This document shows, in pieces, positions 53,242 to 62,588 of a stretch of DNA of 64,000 nucleotides (position 1 is the stretch's first letter; each line of letters opens with the position of its first letter). Source of the DNA: Bacillota bacterium (GTDB lineage Bacteria; Bacillota; Clostridia; Lachnospirales; Lachnospiraceae). The DNA lies in contig JAEWIZ010000034.1 of the NCBI GenBank assembly GCA_023386815.1, positions 101,265 to 165,264 of the forward strand, given 5' to 3'. Made by a program: the position numbers and the translations under genes. The notes under the pieces were generated by a model. It was not told where the DNA came from. It saw nothing but the letters and a program-made list of their open reading frames with translations, and did no database searches.

Positions 53242-55599
53242 ATGGATATATTGAAACAGATAAAAGAAGAGCTTGGGATACGCCTGGAGCAGGTGGAAGC
53301 GGCAGTGAAATTAATTGATGAAGGTAATACCATACCCTTTATTGCCAGATATCGTAAGGAAGTAACCGGATCCTTGGATGATGAACAGTTACGAAACCTA
53401 CATGAAAGGTTACAGTATTTGAGAAATCTAGAAGATAAGAAGGCTCAGGTGCTTAGCAGTATAGAAGAGCAGGGAAAATTGACGCAAGAGCTGAGAGAGC
53501 AGATTCTTGCTGCGGCAACCTTGGTAGTAGTGGAGGATTTATATCGTCCCTATCGTCCGAAAAGAAGAACCAGGGCAACGATTGCAAAGGAAAAGGGTTT
53601 GGATGGCCTGGCAGCAATTATTCGTGCACAGGAAATAAATGAGCCGGTGGCTAATGTGGCTCAGGGGTATTTATCCGAGGAAAAGGAAGTTCGTACTGTA
53701 GAGGAAGCCATTGCCGGCGCCATGGATATCCTGGCAGAAGACATTTCTGATGAGGCGGAGTACCGTAGCTATATTCGTGAGATAACCGTAAAAGAAGGAA
53801 AGCTTACTTCAACAGCAAAGGATGCGAAGCAGGAATCCGTTTACGAGATGTATTATGAATATGAAGAAGGAATTGATAAACTGGCTGGACATAGAATTCT
53901 TGCTATTAACCGTGGTGAGAATGAGAAAATCCTTACGGTTAAAATTGCAGCTCCTGAGGAGCGTATTATCAGATACCTGGAAACCAAGGTTATTGTAAAG
54001 GATAATGAATATACGAAGGACATCTTAAAGGCAACGATTGAGGATAGCTATAAGAGACTAATAGCTCCGGCAATCGAACGAGAGATTCGTAGTGATCTGA
54101 CAGAGAAGGCTGAGGATGGCGCCATCAAGGTATTTGGAAAGAATCTGGTTCAGCTATTAATGCAGCCGCCAATTACCGGACAAGTTGTTCTGGGATGGGA
54201 TCCGGCCTTCCGTACAGGATGTAAGTTAGCTGTTGTTGATAGTACAGGAAAGGTTTTAGATACCGTAGTTATTTATCCAACTGCACCTCAAAATAAAGTA
54301 ACAGAAGCAAAAGCGGTTCTTAAAAAATTAATTGATAAATATAATATTACACTGATTTCTGTAGGTAATGGTACTGCCTCCAGAGAATCTGAGATGATAA
54401 TTGTTGACCTGTTAAAGGAAATCAATAAACCCCTTAAATATATAATCGTAAATGAAGCGGGTGCCTCTGTTTATTCCGCCAGTAAATTAGCTACAGAGGA
54501 ATTTCCGAATTTTGATGTAGGGCAAAGAAGTGCTGCCTCCATTGCAAGAAGATTGCAAGATCCTTTGGCGGAGTTAGTTAAGATAGATCCACAGTCCATT
54601 GGTGTTGGTCAATATCAGCATGATATGAATCAGAAAAAGTTAAGTGAGGTATTATCCGGTGTCGTTGAAGACTGTGTAAATAAAGTTGGAGTTGATCTAA
54701 ATACAGCTTCAGTCTCCCTGCTGGAGCACGTTTCCGGTGTCAGTAAGGTGATCGCTAGGAATATTGTTGCTTATCGAGAAGCTAATGGAAGATTTAGAAA
54801 CCGTAACGAGCTTCTGAAAGTGTCTAAATTAGGACCAAAGGCATTTGAACAGTGCGCTGGTTTTATGAGAATTTTAGACGGTGAAAATCCTTTAGATGCA
54901 ACGGGGGTTCACCCTGAGTCCTATGAGGCAACCAACGCACTGCTTGCTAAATTAGGTATGACCTTGGAGGATGTAAAAGAAATTCAAGCGAAGGCATTGA
55001 AGCAGAAGGAGCAGGAAAAGCCTCAGGGGGATGCTAGAAAAGCAGAGCCTAAGTTGGAGAAGAAGAAACAGCAGACAATAACTGTGAAGAACCAAAATAC
55101 AGCCTTTGCAAAGGCATTAGCAGCTGCAGTAGGTAATAATGCCATTCCTAATACTACCATTCCTAATACTACTGTTTCTGTGATGGAGCGTGAGCAAGAA
55201 ATCGTTACCATTGGAAAGAAGATCAAGGATAAGCATAGATTATCCGAAGAGCTGGGAGTTGGTGAAATCACATTAACCGACATTATCAAAGAGCTTGAGA
55301 AGCCCGGACGTGACCCAAGAGATGAGATGCCAAAGCCGATTTTAAGAACGGATGTACTGGAGATGAAGGATCTTACAGAAGGAATGATACTAAAAGGTAC
55401 CGTACGTAATGTAATTGATTTTGGTGCATTTATAGATATCGGTGTACATCAGGATGGTTTGGTGCATATCTCTGAATTATCAAATAAGAAATTCGTTAAG
55501 CATCCACTGGATGTAGTCAGTGTTGGAGATATTGTAGATGTTAAGGTCTTAAGTGTTGATCTGGCAAAGAAGAGAATTCAGTTAACAATGAAACTGTAA
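53242..55599 (+). CDS. tex: Tex-family RNA-binding S1 protein
   Basis: Transcription-accessory protein with a large N-terminal YqgF-like/HtH core, a helix-hairpin-helix middle (SLLEHVSGVSKVIARNIVAYREANGRF and ELLKVSKLGPKAFEQCAGF) and a C-terminal S1 domain (LTEGMILKGTVRNVIDFGAFIDIGVHQDGLVHISE). Early core segments are RPKRRTRATIAKEKGLDGLA and LGWDPAFRTGCKLAVVD. An Ala/Lys/Gln-rich linker with repeated IPNTT sits before S1. 785 residues. ATG 53242 has AAGGAG 9 bases upstream; ATG 53236 is only 3 bases from it. Confidence 0.92.
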   Translation: MDILKQIKEELGIRLEQVEAAVKLIDEGNTIPFIARYRKEVTGSLDDEQLRNLHERLQYLRNLEDKKAQVLSSIEEQGKLTQELREQILAAATLVVVEDLYRPYRPKRRTRATIAKEKGLDGLAAIIRAQEINEPVANVAQGYLSEEKEVRTVEEAIAGAMDILAEDISDEAEYRSYIREITVKEGKLTSTAKDAKQESVYEMYYEYEEGIDKLAGHRILAINRGENEKILTVKIAAPEERIIRYLETKVIVKDNEYTKDILKATIEDSYKRLIAPAIEREIRSDLTEKAEDGAIKVFGKNLVQLLMQPPITGQVVLGWDPAFRTGCKLAVVDSTGKVLDTVVIYPTAPQNKVTEAKAVLKKLIDKYNITLISVGNGTASRESEMIIVDLLKEINKPLKYIIVNEAGASVYSASKLATEEFPNFDVGQRSAASIARRLQDPLAELVKIDPQSIGVGQYQHDMNQKKLSEVLSGVVEDCVNKVGVDLNTASVSLLEHVSGVSKVIARNIVAYREANGRFRNRNELLKVSKLGPKAFEQCAGFMRILDGENPLDATGVHPESYEATNALLAKLGMTLEDVKEIQAKALKQKEQEKPQGDARKAEPKLEKKKQQTITVKNQNTAFAKALAAAVGNNAIPNTTIPNTTVSVMEREQEIVTIGKKIKDKHRLSEELGVGEITLTDIIKELEKPGRDPRDEMPKPILRTDVLEMKDLTEGMILKGTVRNVIDFGAFIDIGVHQDGLVHISELSNKKFVKHPLDVVSVGDIVDVKVLSVDLAKKRIQLTMKL

Positions 55600-55669
55600 A
55601 ATAAAATGGAAAGCCGGTCACTGAATTATTGCCATGTTAATGACTTTATCATTGAAAGGAAGTATTAGT

Positions 55670-56425
55670 ATGAGCTTACTGATTGGTATTTGTTTTGTTC
55701 TGGGTGTCCTATGCCTGATTTATTATGGTGTTATCACTGGTTATGCAGGATTAGGGACAGCATTTTCGGGATTTTGGATGATAGCTGGAATAGGGTTTAT
55801 ATTACTGGGATGTCTCTTGCTGTATATATCAGTTCGTCATATAAAATTATCAAGTCTATGGAATATTATTTTTGCAACACTAGTTACTATCGGGTTGTGT
55901 ATCTTCCTGATAGTTGAAGGTACAATTATTTATTATTCCAATAAGGAGGCAGAACCGGGAGCGGATTATGTCATCGTTCTTGGGGCTCAGGTCAGGGGTA
56001 CAACAATAACAAAGTCCTTAAAAAAGCGACTAGATACTGCGATTGAGTATTTAAAAGATAATCCAAAAACCTTGGTAATTGTATCCGGTGGACAGGGCGC
56101 CGGCGAAGATATTACGGAAGCGGAAGCGATGAGTATATATCTTAAGAACCAGGGGATTAAAGAGGAGAGAATCCTTAAGGAAGAACAGTCCACTAACACG
56201 GCAGAGAACATTAAATATAGTAAAATGCTATTGAAAGATGGGGAATCGGAGCTTGTCATTGTGACCAACGGATTTCATGTGTTCCGGGCACTGAGTATTG
56301 CAAAAAAGCAAGGATTGTCACAAGCACAGGGATTGGCAGCTCCATCTGATAAAATATTAGTTTTGAATTATTATGTCAGAGAGGCAGCAGGTGTTATAAA
56401 AGATTTTTTAGTTGGTAATATATAA
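55670..56425 (+). CDS. YdcF-family (DUF218) membrane protein
   Basis: Envelope protein with three to four N-terminal hydrophobic helices (residues 1-95) and a C-terminal YdcF/DUF218 domain. Domain motifs: DYVIVLGAQVRGTTITKSLKKRLDTAIEYL, VIVSGGQGAGEDITEAEAMS, and NTAENIKYSKMLL. 251 residues from ATG 55670 (AAAGGAAG upstream). The family includes SanA and ElyC, linked to envelope maintenance; the reaction is not established. It is 70 bases downstream of tex. Confidence 0.85.
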   Translation: MSLLIGICFVLGVLCLIYYGVITGYAGLGTAFSGFWMIAGIGFILLGCLLLYISVRHIKLSSLWNIIFATLVTIGLCIFLIVEGTIIYYSNKEAEPGADYVIVLGAQVRGTTITKSLKKRLDTAIEYLKDNPKTLVIVSGGQGAGEDITEAEAMSIYLKNQGIKEERILKEEQSTNTAENIKYSKMLLKDGESELVIVTNGFHVFRALSIAKKQGLSQAQGLAAPSDKILVLNYYVREAAGVIKDFLVGNI

Positions 56426-56461
56426 TCGTATTGGGAAATTTTTTAAAACTATACTTTGGTA

Positions 56462-56490
56462 TTGACTATGCCAAGAAGCTGTTGTATGAT
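56462..56490 (+). promoter_or_regulatory. Promoter of the FMN riboswitch transcript
   Basis: TTGACT (56462-56467), 17 bases, TATGAT (56485-56490), 26 bases before the aptamer. Confidence 0.75.
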
Positions 56491-56515
56491 GATATTGTAA
56501 AGTGAATAGAGAAAA

Positions 56516-56640
56516 ATCTTCGGGGCAGGGTGAAATTCCCGACCGGCGGTATAGTCCGCGACTCATGAGCATACATTAGTGCCATGACTGATTTGGTGAA
56601 ATTCCAAAACCGACAGTAAAGTCTGGATGGAAGAAGAGCA
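56516..56640 (+). promoter_or_regulatory. FMN riboswitch (RFN element)
   Basis: Aptamer with the conserved blocks CTTCGGGGCAGGGTGAAATT, CCGACCGGCGGTA, CCGCGA, TGATTTGGTGAAATTCC and CCGACAGTAAAGTCTGGATGG. It controls ribU just downstream. Binding of FMN should let the terminator at 56668 form and shut the gene. Confidence 0.96.
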
Positions 56641-56667
56641 GCATTCTTATATTAATTATGATGAGTG

Positions 56668-56705
56668 AGCCCCGATTTTAACGTGTTTAAAATCGGGGCT
56701 TTTTG
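56668..56705 (+). terminator. Riboswitch expression-platform terminator
   Basis: Perfect 13-bp stem AGCCCCGATTTTA / TAAAATCGGGGCT followed by TTTT, 28 bases after the aptamer. GAGCCCC can be sequestered by the upstream part of the leader in the anti-terminated state. Confidence 0.92.
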
Positions 56706-56793
56706 TAATAATAGTTATATCTATGATATATTTTGTAGATGATCGCTGCATAACCCAAGGTTTTTCCTTTGAAATGAAAAGGAGAGAAAAAGT

Positions 56794-57447
56794 ATGAGTC
56801 AGACAGGAGCAATGAGCAAGAGTCAAGGTTTTGGAGATTTTAGAAAGGTGAAGGTATTATCAGCTAGAGGAATAACAGTAATTTCATTATTATCAGCCCT
56901 AGCTACAGTATTAATGTTTATTGAGATACCCCTATGGTTTGCGCCAAGCTTTTACAAGATTGATTTAAGTGAGGTGCCGGTTCTCATTGGAACCTTTACC
57001 TTAGGACCTGTAGCTGGAGTATTAATTGAATTAATCAAAAATCTGCTTCATATTGTATTGAAGGGCACGGAAAGTGCATTTGTTGGTGAACTGGCAAACT
57101 TTATTCTAGGATGTTCCTTAGTGATTCCGAGCTCCCTTATTTATTTAAAGACGAAGACCAAAAAATCAGCGATGTTGGGTCTTGCTGTGGGAACACTTTG
57201 CTTTATCTTAGCAGGCTGCGTGTTAAATGCTTACTTATTGCTGCCTACCTACGCTAAATTATTTAATATGCCAATTGATGCGCTGGTAGCCATGGGTACC
57301 GCAGTGAACCCTAAGATCACAAGTTTAACAGGTTTCATATTTATGGCGGTGGCACCGTTTAATCTATTAAAGGGTGTATTAGTCTCAATCGTGACAATTC
57401 TTCTTTATAAGCAGGTGAGCCCAATCATTAAAGGTTTCCATAAGTAA
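56794..57447 (+). CDS. ribU: Riboflavin ECF transporter S component RibU
   Basis: Substrate-binding membrane unit of an energy-coupling-factor transporter for riboflavin. About six hydrophobic segments; family-type sequences ALATVLMFIEIPLWFAPSFYKIDLSEVPVLIGTF and IELIKNLLHIVLKGTESAFVGELANF. 217 residues. AAAGGAGAG precedes ATG 56794. Identity is supported by the FMN riboswitch in front. The shared EcfA/EcfT module is not in the window. Confidence 0.94.
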   Translation: MSQTGAMSKSQGFGDFRKVKVLSARGITVISLLSALATVLMFIEIPLWFAPSFYKIDLSEVPVLIGTFTLGPVAGVLIELIKNLLHIVLKGTESAFVGELANFILGCSLVIPSSLIYLKTKTKKSAMLGLAVGTLCFILAGCVLNAYLLLPTYAKLFNMPIDALVAMGTAVNPKITSLTGFIFMAVAPFNLLKGVLVSIVTILLYKQVSPIIKGFHK

Positions 57448-57538
57448 GTTGAGGATAAGTAGGTAGTCGTAGATAAGTAAGTCGTAGATTATTGAAAGGT
57501 AGACTGATATAGATTTAACTAGAACAAGGAATTAAGTC

Positions 57539-57585
57539 AGAGCTTCTTTGAAGGTTACCACCTTCAAAGAAGCTCTATCTTTTTT
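57539..57585 (+). terminator. ribU terminator
   Basis: Perfect 16-bp stem AGAGCTTCTTTGAAGG (57539-57554) / CCTTCAAAGAAGCTCT (57561-57576), then ATCTTTTTT. Just before it, 57450-57490 has degenerate GATAAGTA/GTCGTAGAT short repeats. Confidence 0.93.
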
Positions 57586-57718
57586 GACTAACATCTGCTA
57601 TAATATGCGCGTAAGAACAGCAAAGCTTATATAATGAATGCCGTTAGAGGCTTAAGATTAAGCGATATATAATGTGAGAAACTGTAAATATATTTAAAAA
57701 TAACAAACGAGGTTTTCT

Positions 57719-58153
57719 ATGATAATAGAGAGTTATAGTGCAGAAGATACCTTTCAGTTTGGTGCTCGCCTGGGTGCAAGTGCTAAGAAAGGCGAGATAT
57801 ACTGCCTTAGTGGAGATTTAGGAGTTGGAAAAACAGTATTTACCCAAGGGTTTGCGAAAGGCCTTGGTATCGAGGAGGCAGTAAATAGCCCCACCTTTAC
57901 AATCGTGCAAGTATATGAAGGAACGAGATTGCCATTCTATCATTTTGATGTTTATCGCATTTCTGATATCGATGAGATGGAGGAGATTGGCTATGAAGAT
58001 TATTTTTACGGAGAAGGTGTTTGCCTGATTGAATGGGCAGAGCTAATTGAGGAACTTCTTCCAAAAGAGAGAATGAAAATTACCATTTCGAAGAATCTGA
58101 AAAAGGGATTCGACTATAGAGAAATTTTAGTAGAAGGGAGAATCGACCTATGA
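57719..58153 (+). CDS. tsaE: t6A biosynthesis ATPase TsaE
   Basis: ATPase that supports TsaB-TsaD in making N6-threonylcarbamoyladenosine at tRNA position 37. Walker A is SGDLGVGKTVF (about 31-41), followed by NSPTFTIVQVYEG and FYHFDVYRISDIDEMEEIGYEDYF, and LIEWAE. 144 residues, normal. The ribosome site is weak (CGAGGTTTTCT). Its stop overlaps the tsaB start (ATGA), so the two are coupled. Confidence 0.94.
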   Translation: MIIESYSAEDTFQFGARLGASAKKGEIYCLSGDLGVGKTVFTQGFAKGLGIEEAVNSPTFTIVQVYEGTRLPFYHFDVYRISDIDEMEEIGYEDYFYGEGVCLIEWAELIEELLPKERMKITISKNLKKGFDYREILVEGRIDL

Positions 58154-58854
58154 AACTATTAGCGATCGACAGCTCCGGTTTAGTCGCTACGGTAGCAATA
58201 GTAACCGAGGAAGCAATGTTAGCGGAGTATACTGTGAACTTTAAGAAAACTCACTCACAGACCTTATTACCAATGCTGAATGAGATAGTGAATATGACTC
58301 AGTTGGATTTATCAGAGGTTGATGCTATTGCTGTGGCAGCAGGACCCGGTTCCTTTACAGGGCTTCGTATTGGCTCTGCAACTGCTAAGGGCTTAGGCCT
58401 TGCACTAAATAAACCAGTTGTTGCCGTACCGACACTGGAGGGACTTGCCTATAATATTTTTGGGACCAATCAAATCATTTGCCCGATGATGGATGCAAGA
58501 CGTAATCAAGTCTATACGGGCTTGTATGAATTTAACCAAATGGAATTGAAAGTATTAAAATCTCAAGCAGCCATGGGTATTGAGGAGCTATTGGAAGAAT
58601 TGAATCAGACCGGGCGTGAGGTGATTTTCCTGGGAGATGGAACAGAAAGCTACCAAAGTATCATTGAACAACAATGTATGGTGCCCTATAGCTTTGCACC
58701 AATACATCTTAGCAGGCAGAGGGCAGGAGCGATCGGAGCATTGGGGATTCTCTATTATAAGAATAATCGGATAGAATCAGCAGCCGAACATGAGCCTGTA
58801 TATTTAAGACTTTCTCAGGCGGAAAGAGAACGGGCTGAGCGCGAGAAGAAATAA
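58150..58854 (+). CDS. tsaB: t6A biosynthesis scaffold TsaB
   Basis: Partner of TsaD in t6A synthesis, with an ASKHA-like fold lacking full activity. MKLLAIDSSGLVATVAIV at the start, THSQTLLPMLNEIV and AAGPGSFTGLRIGSATAKGLGLAL as family motifs. 234 residues. Overlaps tsaE by 4 bases; rimI follows after 78 bases, giving the usual tsaE-tsaB-rimI order. tsaD is 2.7 kb further down. Confidence 0.94.
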   Translation: MKLLAIDSSGLVATVAIVTEEAMLAEYTVNFKKTHSQTLLPMLNEIVNMTQLDLSEVDAIAVAAGPGSFTGLRIGSATAKGLGLALNKPVVAVPTLEGLAYNIFGTNQIICPMMDARRNQVYTGLYEFNQMELKVLKSQAAMGIEELLEELNQTGREVIFLGDGTESYQSIIEQQCMVPYSFAPIHLSRQRAGAIGALGILYYKNNRIESAAEHEPVYLRLSQAERERAEREKK

Positions 58855-58932
58855 GGATGTAAATAACATTTATAACGAGTAAATCAGATTAAACTGGTTG
58901 ATTCAGTATGATATTGATGTTTGGAGGAGTCA

Positions 58933-59385
58933 ATGATAATCCGTAAAATGACTGATGAGGATCTGTCGGAGGTATGTGCCATTGAGCAGGAAACATTTTC
59001 TGATCCTTGGAGTGAAGAGGACTTCTGTGATTCGATGAAAGAACCTAACAATGCTTATCTTGTGGTAGAGATTGAGGGGCGGATTGCCGGCTATTGCGGT
59101 TACTGGGGTATTTGTGAGGAAGGATACATTTACAATGTAGCAGTGAAAAAGGAATATCGCAGGCTTCATATTGGACAACAGATGATGAAGGCACTGCTAA
59201 AGGATGCAGAAAGTAGGGGTGTCACCTCTCTGACCCTGGAAGTACGCATATCGAATGAGGCTGCCATTTTGTTATATGAAGGACTTGGCTTTGAACGGGT
59301 AGGTGTACGCAAGGACTTTTATTCCAAGCCCAAAGAAGCCGCTGTCATTATGTGGTTGAAACCTATACAGCAATTCCCACTATAA
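58933..59385 (+). CDS. rimI: Ribosomal-protein N-acetyltransferase RimI
   Basis: GNAT acetyltransferase acting on ribosomal protein S18 N-terminus in the family. Motifs: IRKMTDEDLSEVCAIEQETF, FSDPWSEEDF, IYNVAVKKEYRRLHIGQQMM (acetyl-CoA pyrophosphate loop R-x-x-H-I-G), and EVRISNEAAILLYEGLGFERVG. 150 residues. ATG 58933 is preceded by GGAGGAGT; a TTG at 58921 overlaps that site and is rejected as start. Confidence 0.9.
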   Translation: MIIRKMTDEDLSEVCAIEQETFSDPWSEEDFCDSMKEPNNAYLVVEIEGRIAGYCGYWGICEEGYIYNVAVKKEYRRLHIGQQMMKALLKDAESRGVTSLTLEVRISNEAAILLYEGLGFERVGVRKDFYSKPKEAAVIMWLKPIQQFPL

Positions 59386-59450
59386 AAACAAGCTGTTTTG
59401 GATTATAATAGACCTAACAGCGATGAGTGTACAATCAGGAGGGGTTAATC

Positions 59451-59735
59451 GTGAAGAGGGCAGCGCATATAGAAAGAAGAGAACAGCAAGTAGCGTCACT
59501 TGTCATTAATAAAAAGGAAAAAAAACCAATCTGTTGTAATTCTTGTGGAAAGATGATTGTGATTGAGAATGGCATTATGAAAGAGGATGCTTTTGAAGCA
59601 ACGAAGGAATGGGGGTACTTTTCAAAACGGGATATGGAAGTACATCATTTTAATCTCTGTGAGGAGTGTTATGAACAGATAACAGCACAGTTTAAAATAC
59701 CGGTTCGGGTAGATAAAAAACTAGAAGTATTATAG
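59451..59735 (+). CDS. Small four-cysteine protein of unknown function
   Basis: 94 residues, no family recognised. Two CxxC pairs are visible, CCNSC (about 31-35) and CEEC (about 73-76), so it probably binds one zinc. The head is basic (KRAAHIERREQQ), and the tail ends KIPVRVDKKLEVL. AGGAGGGG lies 6 bases before GTG 59451. It follows rimI closely and may be in the tsaE-tsaB-rimI transcript. Confidence 0.7.
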   Translation: MKRAAHIERREQQVASLVINKKEKKPICCNSCGKMIVIENGIMKEDAFEATKEWGYFSKRDMEVHHFNLCEECYEQITAQFKIPVRVDKKLEVL

Positions 59736-59746
59736 AGAGATAACCT

Positions 59747-59835
59747 AAGCTTTTGCAATAAATTCAGTGATTTGACCGTGGAAAGGGGACATGCCTTTGG
59801 CGGTTGAAACAATGAATTGATGCAAAAGCTTTTTA
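59747..59835 (+). terminator. Long nested hairpin terminator
   Basis: Outer stem AAGCTTTTGCA (59747-59757) / TGCAAAAGCTT (59821-59831), then AATTCA / TGAATT, and inner TTGACCG / CGGTTGA around GAAAGGGGACATGCCTTT. Followed by TTTT. Long enough to be a structured RNA in its own right. Confidence 0.8.
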
Positions 59836-59993
59836 CATATTTACCACATGTTCTTGGCTGACGAATTATGGATAATACAAATTTCTGGACAAACGATAGA
59901 AAATACTGTTAAAATAATTGGGTACATGCTTATATATTGGTGAGAACTGTGGTAGAATGTGTATGAAAAGAAGTTAGAAAGGCAAAGAAAAAA

Positions 59994-60908
59994 ATGTTAG
60001 ATGTTTGTTTGTTGGGAACAAGTGGTATGATGCCGTTGCCAGGTAGATGGCTGACTGCATTGATGACCAGATATAATGGAAGTAGTTTATTAATTGATTG
60101 TGGAGAAGGTACACAGATAGCAATCAGAGAAAAGGGCTGGAGTGTTCATTCAATAGATATTATTTGTTTTACTCATTATCATGGAGATCATATCAGCGGT
60201 CTTCCAGGGCTCTTGCTTTCCATGGGAAATGCAGATAGAACACAACCGGTAACCTTAATAGGACCAAAAGGCTTGGAACGGGTGGTAAATGCACTACGCG
60301 TAATTGCACCGGAGCTGCCCTTTGACCTGAAATTTATAGAACTTACACAGCCGGAGGAAAGCTTTGAGATCAATGGATATGTTATTAAAGCATTTCAAGT
60401 GAAGCATAATGTGATTTGTTATGGATATAGTTTAATGATTCGTAGGGGAGGGAGATTTTTTGTAGAGAAGGCTCTTGAAAATCAAATTCCTCAAAAACAT
60501 TGGAACCGTCTGCAAAAAGGAGATACCATTACAGAAGGAGAACTGACCTATACCCCGGAAATGGTAATTGGACCAGAACGACGTGGTATTAAACTGACCT
60601 ATTGCACAGATTCAAGACCGTTGAAGGTAATTGCAGACAACGCAGAAGGCTCAGATTTATTTATCTGTGAAGGAATGTATGGCGAGAATGAGAAGGACAC
60701 AAAAGCAAGAGAGTATAAGCATATGACCTTCTGTGAAGCGGCAAATTTAGCAAAAACTGCTCAAGTTAAGGAATTGTGGTTAACCCATTACAGTCCGTCC
60801 TTAATACGCCCGGAAGACTATATTGGTGAAGCAAAACGTATTTTTAACAATGTGAAACCTGGCAAGGATAGAAAAAGTATAACCTTGGAATTCGATAAGG
60901 ATGAATAA
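59994..60908 (+). CDS. rnz: Ribonuclease Z
   Basis: Metallo-beta-lactamase nuclease that removes tRNA 3' trailers. Metal motif FTHYHGDHISGLPGLL (about 59-74), then a family HNVICYGYSL, TYCTDSRPL and HMTFCEAANLAKTAQVKELWLTHYSP. 304 residues. ATG 59994 is preceded by AAAGGCAAAGAAAAAA, a modest ribosome site. The two tRNA-Ser genes in this window lack an encoded CCA, which fits processing by RNase Z. Confidence 0.93.
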   Translation: MLDVCLLGTSGMMPLPGRWLTALMTRYNGSSLLIDCGEGTQIAIREKGWSVHSIDIICFTHYHGDHISGLPGLLLSMGNADRTQPVTLIGPKGLERVVNALRVIAPELPFDLKFIELTQPEESFEINGYVIKAFQVKHNVICYGYSLMIRRGGRFFVEKALENQIPQKHWNRLQKGDTITEGELTYTPEMVIGPERRGIKLTYCTDSRPLKVIADNAEGSDLFICEGMYGENEKDTKAREYKHMTFCEAANLAKTAQVKELWLTHYSPSLIRPEDYIGEAKRIFNNVKPGKDRKSITLEFDKDE

Positions 60909-60931
60909 CCTGTAAGATAGGAGGAGATAGT

Positions 60932-61564
60932 GTGAGTAAAGTTAAACGAAGAACAAATTCTAAAAGAACAATAGGATCTATTATAGGGGTAATAGTTCTA
61001 ATTGCAATTATTATACTTACGTTTTACCATTACTTTGTAAATCGTGTTCCCACCGAGAAAAGCCAAGTGCAGACTATGACTGAAGCAGAGAAGTTGATCG
61101 CTTACGACCTGGAAGCAAACTATCCCCAGACTCCGAAGGAAACAGTTAAACTATTCGCGAGAATTATGAAGTCTCTGTATAATAATTCAAAAGATGAGGA
61201 GGTTGAACCGCTCGCTCTTAAAATCAGGGAGTTATATGATGAGGAATTTATAAGTAATAATCCGTTGGAGTCCTATCTAAATAACTTGAAAACTGATATA
61301 GCTCAGTGGAAGGATGAAAATCGCAGAATAACAAATTATCTTTTGGTTAATGAGGATTTGGAGCAGGAGAAAGAGTTGGAAGGCGTAAAGTATTCGATTA
61401 ATTATGTCTCCTACACCATACAGGATAATGGCAAATTTACAGAAACCTGGAAGGTGTTGCTACGTTTTGGCAAGGATAAAAAGTGGAGAATTCTTGGCTG
61501 GGAGTATGTACCTGAAAATGAATTGAGCCAGTTGGAAGAGAGTGGAGGAAATGGTATTGACTAA
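60932..61564 (+). CDS. Conserved membrane-anchored protein (DUF6715-like)
   Basis: 210 residues. A basic head (SKVKRRTNSKRT) then one transmembrane segment (SIIGVIVLIAIIILTFYHYF) and a globular outer part with YPQTPKETVKLFARIMKSLYN and FTETWKVLLRFGKDKKWRILGWEYVPE near the end. I believe it is the DUF6715-type found in Lachnospiraceae, but cannot verify. GTG 60932 has GATAGGAGGAGATA upstream. Its end overlaps the tsaD start, so the genes are coupled. Confidence 0.75.
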   Translation: MSKVKRRTNSKRTIGSIIGVIVLIAIIILTFYHYFVNRVPTEKSQVQTMTEAEKLIAYDLEANYPQTPKETVKLFARIMKSLYNNSKDEEVEPLALKIRELYDEEFISNNPLESYLNNLKTDIAQWKDENRRITNYLLVNEDLEQEKELEGVKYSINYVSYTIQDNGKFTETWKVLLRFGKDKKWRILGWEYVPENELSQLEESGGNGID

Positions 61565-62579
61565 GGATACACTAATATTGGCAATCGAGACCTCCTGCGA
61601 TGAGACAGCAGCAGCAGTTGTAAGAAATGGCAGGGAGGTATTATCGAATATCATATCTTCCCAGATAGAGCTTCATAAGCTCTATGGGGGTGTTGTTCCA
61701 GAGATTGCATCAAGAAAACATATAGAAAAAATTAATCAAGTAATTGAGGAGGCTCTTGCAGAGGCAAAGGTAACATTAGAGGAAGTGGATGCCATCGGTG
61801 TTACTTATGGCCCAGGATTAGTAGGTGCTTTGCTGGTGGGCGTTGCCCAGGCAAAGGCAATCAGCTTCGCAAAGAATAAGCCACTGGTAGGCGTACATCA
61901 TATTGAGGGACATGTATCAGCAAATTATATTGAGAATAAAGATCTGGAGCCACCTTTTTTATGTCTGATTGTTTCAGGAGGACATACACATTTGGTATTG
62001 GTGAAGGAATATGGAGTGTATGAAATTGTCGGAAGAACCAGAGATGATGCAGCGGGAGAAGCCTTTGATAAGGTTGCGCGTGCCATAGGTTTGGGATATC
62101 CGGGCGGCCCAAAAATCGACAAGCTATCCAGGGAAGGTAATAAAAATGCGATTCCTTTCCCAAGAGCACATATTGAAGGAGCACCTTACGATTTTAGTTT
62201 CAGTGGTTTAAAATCAGCAGTACTAAATCATATTAACTCCTGTGAAATGAAAAAAGAGGAAATTAACACTGCTGACATTGCAGCATCCTTTCAGGAGGCA
62301 GTGATCGATGTATTGGTTACTAAGACTATACTTGCAGCGAAGGATTTTGGTATGAAAAGAGTTGCTTTGGCTGGTGGAGTAGCATCAAACTCCCATTTAA
62401 GAGCAGCAATGGCAGCAGCATGTAAGGATAATAAGCTTGAATTCTACCACCCATCACCTATATTTTGTACGGATAATGCAGCGATGATTGGTGCTGCAGC
62501 ATACTATGAATATTTAAAAGGAACCAGAGCTGGACTGGATTTGAATGCCGTTCCAAATCTGAAAATTGGAGAGAGGTAG
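61557..62579 (+). CDS. tsaD: t6A transferase TsaD
   Basis: Catalytic subunit adding threonylcarbamoyl to tRNA A37. Motifs ILAIETSCDETAAAVV, TYGPGLVGALLVG, metal-binding VHHIEGH (about 105-111), LIVSGGHTHLVLV, and GGVASNSHLRAAM. About 340 residues. Start uncertain: GGAGG at 61544-61548 favours TTG 61557 (8 bases away); ATG 61551 and GTG 61542 are alternatives. Starts inside the preceding gene. Its partners tsaE and tsaB are nearby on the same strand. Confidence 0.94.
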   Translation: MTKDTLILAIETSCDETAAAVVRNGREVLSNIISSQIELHKLYGGVVPEIASRKHIEKINQVIEEALAEAKVTLEEVDAIGVTYGPGLVGALLVGVAQAKAISFAKNKPLVGVHHIEGHVSANYIENKDLEPPFLCLIVSGGHTHLVLVKEYGVYEIVGRTRDDAAGEAFDKVARAIGLGYPGGPKIDKLSREGNKNAIPFPRAHIEGAPYDFSFSGLKSAVLNHINSCEMKKEEINTADIAASFQEAVIDVLVTKTILAAKDFGMKRVALAGGVASNSHLRAAMAAACKDNKLEFYHPSPIFCTDNAAMIGAAAYYEYLKGTRAGLDLNAVPNLKIGER

Positions 62580-62588
62580 AGCTTAGTT

